A stretch of DNA of 64,000 bases. Source: Aphidius gifuensis. Taxonomy: Eukaryota > Arthropoda > Insecta > Hymenoptera > Braconidae. The notes below the pieces were generated by a model that had not been told where the DNA came from, made no database searches, and was given only the letters and a program-made list of their open reading frames with translations. Both the position numbers and the translations under genes were made by a program. Location of the stretch: positions 8,990,001 to 9,054,000 of the forward strand of contig NC_057793.1 of assembly GCF_014905175.1 (NCBI RefSeq). The letters run 5' to 3'. The stretch's first letter is position 1, and the number at the start of each line of letters is the position of its first letter. Of the stretch, positions 57,060-64,000 are shown piece after piece.

Positions 57060-58465
57060 GTATGTACTTTGTCCATGCTTGTCATTTCCGGTCCTATAAC
57101 AACGTGAATGTACTCTTAAAAAAAAAAAATCATTTTACAAATTTATCATGTACTTGCTGAATGTACTATTATATATTTTTTTTTTTTTTTCATTTGATCG
57201 ATTATAATCAATCAAAGTTACTTTTACCAATAGCATATGTATACAAAATTAGTCCCAACATTATACGATAGATATATCAACATATTTCAGCCTTGAAATA
57301 ATATAAATTTACATTCTAAATCCTCCTTGAATTTTAAAAACACATTTGTTAATTAAATTTGATTATAAATATAATTTAATTAATTTAAAAAATTAAAAAA
57401 AAACATCCCTCATTTATCGTTCAAATTATTTACCAAATTAAACGAAAAAAAAAAAACTATAATTTTTTTCAAGACAAAGAAATAAAAATCCGTTTGAAAA
57501 ATATTTTTCGAAAATCTAAGAAATTTATCTTTGCAATACGTCAAATAAATCCTTCATTTTTCAGGGTCAATATCCCATCATCAGGTAAAAATTTACCTGA
57601 GAATTTATAATTTCTAAAAGACACACTAAGTGGCCAAAAGAGATCTTCTAATTCTACCAAAATATATAATATTATTTTATACATATTTTTTTAACATATA
57701 ACCAATGATTTTATTATTAATATTTTACGTAAAAATCATTAACAATTATTACTCTTTAAATTGATCATTAAGTAATTCAAAAATTTATTATTAAATTTAA
57801 GAAAAAAATTATAAATCAATAAATAAATTTGTGTATATATATATAGGTGTTTTATTATATAGTATATATAATCGTCATCTTTGGATAAATAAATAGACTT
57901 GCGTGGTCGCTGTTACGCTGTTAAAGTTGGATAACATCAAGCAAAAGGAAAAGTGGCTAACCTACTAACCGCATCGACGGATGCGGGCTGACTCGAGAGC
58001 GAAACGATCGCCCCCGTCACGAGTTGTATCGTCGATCTTGCAGAAAAAAAAAAAACATATATATATATAATATAAATAATAATATAACTATGATATATAC
58101 ATAATTTCATGTATGATTTTAAATGTAGAATAAAATAACTTGTTGGCAACCGGTTTTAAGACTAGAATTTAACGTCCCGCTGTTTCTTCTGTGTCAGTCG
58201 ATTAGATCGGTTATGGGATATCATTTTATACAGTTTTTTCATTTACCGATATATTTATTTATTTGATTATTTAATTATTTATTTTTTTATAAAGCCAAGA
58301 TAATTTATTTCACAGTATATTTTACATGTAGACAATTCATCATCGATTTATTGGAAATAATTATTAATCAATTAATTAATTAATCCACATTAACGCGTGG
58401 TATTTGAAATATATCGATTTGATTATTACAAAAATTTAAGGGCTATCCATCATTGATTCATCATA
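57060..58465. other. AT-rich intergenic region with a CpG island at 57895-58040
   Basis: The island holds CATCGACGGATGCGGGCTGA and GAGCGAAACGATCGCCCCCG. It is the most GC-rich stretch of the 3' half. It has no tRNA-like A or B box that I can see and no reading frame of note. Confidence 0.4.
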
Positions 58466-58716
58466 GTAAAAAAAAAATGTTAAAATCAGTCTACACTTTT
58501 TTAAATGTTAAACTTAACATTTTTTGAATGTTAAGAATAAAATTTGACGCATTATTTATCGATTAGAATTGAAATTTAACATTTTTTTTTAAATGTTAAA
58601 AATTAATTTTAACATTTTTCAAAATATTGACATCCAAAAAAATGTCAAATTTAACATTTAAAAAATTGTAAACCGATTTTAAGATTTATTTTACATTTTT
58701 TTTTTTTTACTGTGTC
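58466..58716. mobile_element. MITE of the AAATGTTAA family
   Basis: The left end TAGTAAAAAAAAAATGTTAA and right end TTTTACATTTTTTTTTTTTA, CTGTG are rough inverted repeats. The interior is packed with TTAACATTT words in both orientations. It resembles the element cut by the left edge of the window. Confidence 0.5.
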
Positions 58717-60826
58717 GTTTCATTTTGTTCGTATTCAAATTGTAGTCAAAGTATATTCATTGGTATTCATACGTATTCATCGAAGTTATGAAAAACAATT
58801 TAAATAATTTTCTCGTTTTTTTGTATGTAAGATTTTTTTTCCAAGGTATAAAAATTAAAATAATAAACAAAAATTCCTTCCAAAATTTAATCTTAATTAA
58901 TTCAGTATCATTAGTATATCATAGTCAAAAATTTAATCAGTCATTAATATAAAAAATAAAATAAATAAATCATTAAATACACTTGAGAGTATCCACTGTA
59001 TTCATTTTTATACGAAATGTTTTAGCCTGTCACACGTATCCATGCATAGTCGTAGTCCTGGTGTCACTATAAACAAGCAGCAAATAGGCCCTCGTTAAAA
59101 ATCATTATAACTAAAAAATATTGATTATAATTTATCAATTTTTATGATATATAAACCAATTTTAAACATAACAGTTTTTTTTTTTTTTCTACTATAATGC
59201 GTTAGAAACTTTCTCCGGCATTTAAAAATAATTTAAAACTTGATGTGCGCATAGATCATTTGTCTGATAAATATATTTTATTCAGTTTTATTCAAATGAT
59301 GTATGAATTAAAAAAAAGAAATATCTATAAATAAATAAAATAAATAAATGAATTGTTTATAATTTGTCTACAGTATATGTATATTAAAATAGTATATCAA
59401 ATTAATTTGTCTTAAATATATAATATATAGCAAAAGTGATATTGCGCAATTTGGAAAAGACGAGTTCCGTGTTTAAAGTGTTGTACACGATCGCATTTTT
59501 ATTTTCACTCGATAGACATGGTGGCACACTTTGTCTGGCTGATGGTGAAAGTGAGGATATATTATTTTAATGTTTTTTAAAAAAAATAATAATATAAATA
59601 ATAACAATAAAATATTCATCAAGTATTTTATAAAAATGTTATGTATTATTTTGTGACACTGTTTATTAATTATATTTACAGATTATAAATTAACTTTTAT
59701 GTAATTCCTTTAATTAATATTAAATTATCCAGAAAAACAAAAAATAAAAACATTTTATCATTTTAATTTTTATTAAATGTATAATTATTGTAACCACCTA
59801 TAATTTTTCAAATTAATATAAACATTTAATGATATTTTGACTTATTCAAAATAATAATAAATAATAATGTATTTGAAAAAAAAAAAAAATAATATAAAGA
59901 AAGTTTAAATAATTATAAATAAATTTTATTTTCATCAGGAATAATTATATTTATCAGCAATTTTACGTTGACAATGAATTAATAAACAAAAAAAACGACA
60001 AAATGCAACTAAAATATTTTTTCTTTTTGTTTTTTTTTTTCTGTGATTTATTTGAATAATAATGAATAAAATTAATAATAATTTGAACAGGATAACAAAA
60101 AGATTGAGATTTAGGTTTGTTGAAAAAATAAAAAAAAAAAATTAGTATTTTTTTAAAAAATGAAAGTTTGTCCTCTTCATGTATTCGATGCTCGTACCAG
60201 GTCGTTGTAAGTTTCACTAAATGGCTCATATACATGTATATACGTTCAAAGGTTTACCTCCTACCATGCACATTATATATTTATATTATATACACTACAA
60301 AATCTTTATGGGCGTTGCTAGAAAAAAAAATTTTTTAAAAATGTCTGCGCAATTTCTTGTGTAATATTTGATACAAAGGATTTCCGGCGTGAAAAGACTA
60401 TTTTATATCTTGTCTTTAATAATATCGCCTTCATTTAATACTACATTTAACTTGAACAATATTTAAATAAACAATATATTTTTTTTTTTGATTTAAAATG
60501 ATGATTTTTTTTATTATTTTTCATTAAATTTCTTTTTAAACAAAATTCATCGTTATTTTTTTAAAGCCAAGTATATTATAAGCGATCTATTTGGAATTTT
60601 GATTTTACTACAAATCATTGCGCCAAGAAAAAATCAAACAGCGCCATCTACTGGGACTACAATGAACGAAAATTGCTGAATGTGAAAATTTAAAATATAA
60701 ATTGTTTAGTGTCTTGACCATTGAAATATATTTTAAAAAACTGAGTATAAAATATGGCATAATAGAAAAATGGATTATTACATTTAAATATCGTGATTAA
60801 AATATTCAAAATCATAATAATAATAC
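58717..60826. other. AT-rich intergenic region
   Basis: No gene recognised. Balanced patches at 59030-59100 and 59440-59550 and the CTCF-like motif at 60640 are the only features. Confidence 0.5.
60640..60654 (-). promoter_or_regulatory. CTCF-core-like motif
   Basis: AGCGCCATCTACTGG on the + strand is CCAGTAGATGGCGCT on the minus strand, a full match to the CCASYAGRKGGC core shared by insect and vertebrate CTCF sites. It may be an insulator site in the gene-poor region. A single motif match does not prove binding. Confidence 0.4.
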
Positions 60827-60958
60827 TCTATTGCATTTTGATTGTGATGACCAACAATCACATGTATCAACTGTCTCAATGATTTTAACACCTTGCAATG
60901 TTGATACTCTTTCTAATCTTGAACCTCTTGGATGACATATTGATTGAGCTGGACATCT
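60812..60958 (-). CDS. Exon-like Cys-rich frame in repeat copy 3
   Basis: Same frame as copies 1 and 2 (RCPAQSICHPRGSRLERVST to TCDCWSSQSKCNRVLLL, stop), after the same acceptor-like sequence. All four cysteines of the core (C, C, CDC) are kept in the three copies. Confidence 0.35.
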   Translation of the reverse strand, partial: RCPAQSICHPRGSRLERVSTLQGVKIIETVDTCDCWSSQSKCNRVLLL

Positions 60959-61408
60959 CTAATTAAATAAAATAATTTTAATAATACAATTTAAAATAAT
61001 AATAACATTTTTGCATTATAAATTTTAATGATTACATGATTCAATATTCTAGTCACAATATAATTATAATATCTGCTTAATAGAGAATATCAAATAAATA
61101 AATAAATAAATAAAAAACCAGGTAGAAAATATGCAACAATAAAAATATCTACTAGCAAGTAAAAAAATTAATAAATTACAAAATTTATCAAAGATTTATA
61201 ATAATTGTGTTATTAATAAATTTAATAAATAAATAAAATAAATATACATTTTATACAATATTTAAAAGATAAAAAAAAATATTAATAAAATTAAATTTGA
61301 TATAATAATAACAGCGAGTCATTATAATATACGATGACTAATTAATTAACTTTTAAATAAATTAATTTTTAATTTATCCAGGTTGCGTATGATAATAGTA
61401 AATTAATA
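60827..61408 (-). repeat. 0.58-kb dispersed repeat, copy 3 (inverted)
   Basis: Reverse complement of copies 1 and 2 from TTTACTATTATCATACGCAA to CACAATCAAAATGCA, with few differences. Confidence 0.85.
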
Positions 61409-61431
61409 AATAAATTGTTAAAACAGAGTAT

Positions 61432-61707
61432 TTATTCATTTATTAATTCTGGACAAGCAATACACTTGGTGCATGAGCTCGTAACAAGAACATATTTTAT
61501 TTTTTGTTGACCGAGAAATTTTGTATATTCAGAGAATATTTCGACCATGATATTTGGTCGTTCTAACAAAGCCACGAATTCAAATAATAAAAACTTCATG
61601 TATTCGTGTGTATATATATGTCTAAGTTCCGTTTGATATGGGAATTTGGCTTTGTAAAAGAAGACCACTATTTCCGTGGACCTGTACCACATCGACAAAA
61701 GGGTCAC
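61432..61707 (-). CDS. Small hypothetical frame upstream of repeat copy 3
   Basis: A 91-codon frame in a balanced segment, with a CTKCIACPELINE C-terminus; it lies 24 bp upstream of repeat copy 3 on the same strand. It has no recognised domain, signal peptide or flanking gene structure. It may be a transposon or gene fragment, or chance. Confidence 0.2.
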   Translation of the reverse strand: MTLLSMWYRSTEIVVFFYKAKFPYQTELRHIYTHEYMKFLLFEFVALLERPNIMVEIFSEYTKFLGQQKIKYVLVTSSCTKCIACPELINE

Positions 61708-61708
61708 C

Positions 61709-64000
61709 CCCTCTTTGTGCAGGTACCGTTATACTTGCGTGTATAAACCTTTCAATAGGTTTTCCTCTTTGACTTGCCTCAAATTTAAAACCAAAAATTA
61801 CTTAAAAAATTCAATAATTTTAACAGATAATTTTTCTTTTTTTCATTTTACATATTTCAAGACAATGTCAATCAATTATAATTCATTTATTAATTATAAC
61901 GCTATAACCATTAACCACAAAATTTCGTCAGTCAATTTTCTTGATTTTTTTTTCTTTAAAATTAACCGAGAATAAATTTTTTAGTAGTGACCAAAATAAC
62001 AAATAAAAAAACTGTGAAATTATATTTATTTTATTTGTACTTAAAAAATGTTTTATTAAAAAAAAAAAGAGAAAATATTTATTGATTGATAATGATTTTA
62101 ATAGTTTTTTTTTCGAAATATAATCCCCGACAAAAATTTAATTCGTTTATGCTAAATCGTGGGTAAAAACCCCATGATTTCATCGGCAAAAAAAAAAGGA
62201 AAAAAAAGTCGAAAATTTGTCTTTAGTTAACAATTTTTTTTTTGAAATTAAAAATTACATCTGAAAGTTTAAATAAGGAAAAATTCTATAGTCTATTAAA
62301 TTTACCTATAGTGTAGCTTTGAACTATTTGTATAGGCGTGTATATTTGAGTGTTCATCAAGACTCAAAGTATGCATATATAACAACAAGGTACCTTTGGG
62401 AGATACGGTATTAACAATCATCAAAAATTCATGTGACGTTAAAACGATTTTAACGCCGAAAAAGTGAAACTCTTGTCTCCGCGCGTGTAACCCAGAAATC
62501 GTCCAGTGATTCTCAACCAATACGACAATAACATAAATTCATATATATACCCAACTACATTACATGGAAAGTGATTGCGCAAGATATCATCATGTTTATT
62601 TATAAATAAAAATTAAATAAAATTAAAAGAAAAAAAAAATAATAATGATAATTTTCAACGAAAGAAAGAGTTGATGATAATTTCATAAAAAAAAAAAAAA
62701 ATTACTTTTTTATACTTGGTAAATTATCAAGAATTAAATAACTTTAAGTTCATAAATCTGCTAGATATATCCTTAACAAAAAAAAAAATTTTTTTCTTCT
62801 AATAAATACAGTTGACTTGTTTGACCAAAATAATAAAAATATATAGTAAAAATTATTATACATTTCTTAAATAATTATTTTATTTTTATTATTTATTTTA
62901 AGCGAATATTAAATAATAAAAAAATCATAATCATCGACAAAATCAGGTCATTAATGAGAAAAGTAGTGGTGATAATTTGAGAATAGAAATATGAAGAGAA
63001 AAAAAAAATATATAGTTTATATAAAGTTGTATTTTGAATGTGGTTAATGGAGTAGTGTCAATAATTTTATGGGATTTATATAATTTCTTGTATATTAGTA
63101 AAAGTACTGAGCTAGGCGTTTTAACAACAAACGCCAAGGATCAAGGCCGATATATATAAAATCAGTATTTTGTATTTATAAACATATTTAATTTTATAAT
63201 AATTTTGTTAGAAAAAATTTATAAAACATGTTAACAATAAGTTTTTTATAATAATTGAAAAATAATTGTAAAGAAAATTTAAAAAATTATTTTATCGAAA
63301 AAATAGAAATGCAAAGTAAAAATTAATTTTTTTTATTATAAAAAATAAAAAATAATTTAAAAATATATGATTCATGACCTAATTTTGATACTATTTGTCA
63401 ACGGTTTTTTTATTTTTTCGATGAAAAATATTAACAAAAAAAAAATACTTTTATAAATATTATGTTTTTTTGTTTATTGATAAATTTATTTTTAAAATTG
63501 AAATTATATTTTTACAAATGGTTTTAATATTTTTTATAAATATTAAAATAATTGTAGTCAAAAAGTCATTAATGTGAAAGATACTAATGACTATAACTAA
63601 CGAGTTGTTTTTTGTGTAAATTGATTGTATAAATTTTTATGACAATGATGAAATAGACTCTTTAATTTTTATTTAATTTAAATGTTTTTAAATATCAAAC
63701 TTGATGAAACTTTTACTGAATGTAAATCATTTGAAATCATATACTGCATGTAATAATTATAAAAGTCTTTTTTAGTTTTTAATTTTACGCAGTGTATTAA
63801 AAAATAAAATTGCGTCCTTGCACTTGCTTCGATTTGGCTGAAGCACAATTACACAAAGTATATGTATATAAATGACAAGTTTGTCACAGTTTTATTCATT
63901 CAACCGTTTAAGTCAACGTCATTCACTCGCCAAATCAAAAGCTTATAATGCTCGAAGGCAAAAAAAAAAAAACATTTTTTAAAAGTAGAATGGTCAGATA
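61709..64000. other. AT-rich intergenic region to the window end
   Basis: No gene recognised. A balanced patch at 62395-62530 (GTCTCCGCGCGTGTAACCC) and a 7-bp GGCGTTT/AAACGCC hairpin at 63114-63134 are the only notable points. Confidence 0.5.

Noticed and set aside
57937..58149. CpG island considered as a tRNA or rRNA fragment
   Set aside because: No A-box or B-box arrangement and no cloverleaf stems could be drawn; kept only as an island.
1..64000. CRISPR arrays, bacterial operons, phage genes
   Set aside because: The window is clearly a eukaryotic nuclear genome with spliced genes; no evenly spaced direct repeats with unique spacers.

Overview
The window is very AT-rich eukaryotic DNA with introns, long A/T homopolymers and many degenerate repeats. 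Two conserved insect genes anchor it: the 3' two-thirds of a hypervariable Dscam1 (Down syndrome cell adhesion molecule 1), and a C/EBP-family bZIP gene resembling slow border cells (slbo). Base composition, the style of the Dscam variable exons and the repeats suggest a hymenopteran, plausibly a parasitoid wasp. That assignment is an inference; the presence of an insect-type Dscam1 is not in doubt.

Region 1 (1-30,250, + strand): Dscam1. The window opens upstream of the constant exons for the end of Ig3, Ig4, Ig5 and Ig6 (837-1910). A 3.9-kb intron follows; it holds a 746-bp fold-back transposon and, on the opposite strand, a complete small gene for a secreted ten-cysteine peptide. From 5787 to 19215 there are 23 intact alternative exons, each encoding a whole Ig7 domain with identical phase, plus three decayed relics. 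Short near-identical selector sequences (GGTATCTACGAAA) follow variants 5-10. Their exact complement lies in the intron between the last variant and constant exon Ig8 (20983-20995), which is the selector/docking-site layout of mutually exclusive Dscam splicing. Constant exons for Ig8, Ig9, fibronectin III domains and Ig10 follow (21514-24735), then two alternative transmembrane exons only 43 nt apart, then the cytoplasmic tail, ending in the conserved C-terminus YDTMAV (stop at 29336-29338).

Region 2 (33,620-38,350, + strand): an intronless C/EBP-type gene (34151-35305) with a CpG-rich promoter-like segment and several upstream mini-ORFs, followed by a long AT-rich 3' flank.

Region 3 (38,350-64,000): a gene-poor stretch. 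It holds three near-identical copies of a ~0.58-kb repeat, each carrying the same cysteine-rich exon-like reading frame, and several non-autonomous transposon remnants. Small islands of less AT-rich, CpG-containing sequence may be cis-regulatory elements, including one match to the CTCF core motif. No convincing protein-coding gene was recognised here.

The most interesting features are the RNA-pairing system of the Ig7 exon array, a possible RNA hairpin over the acceptor of the first transmembrane exon, signs of recent exon duplication and gene conversion within the array, and the antisense secreted-peptide gene nested in a Dscam intron.
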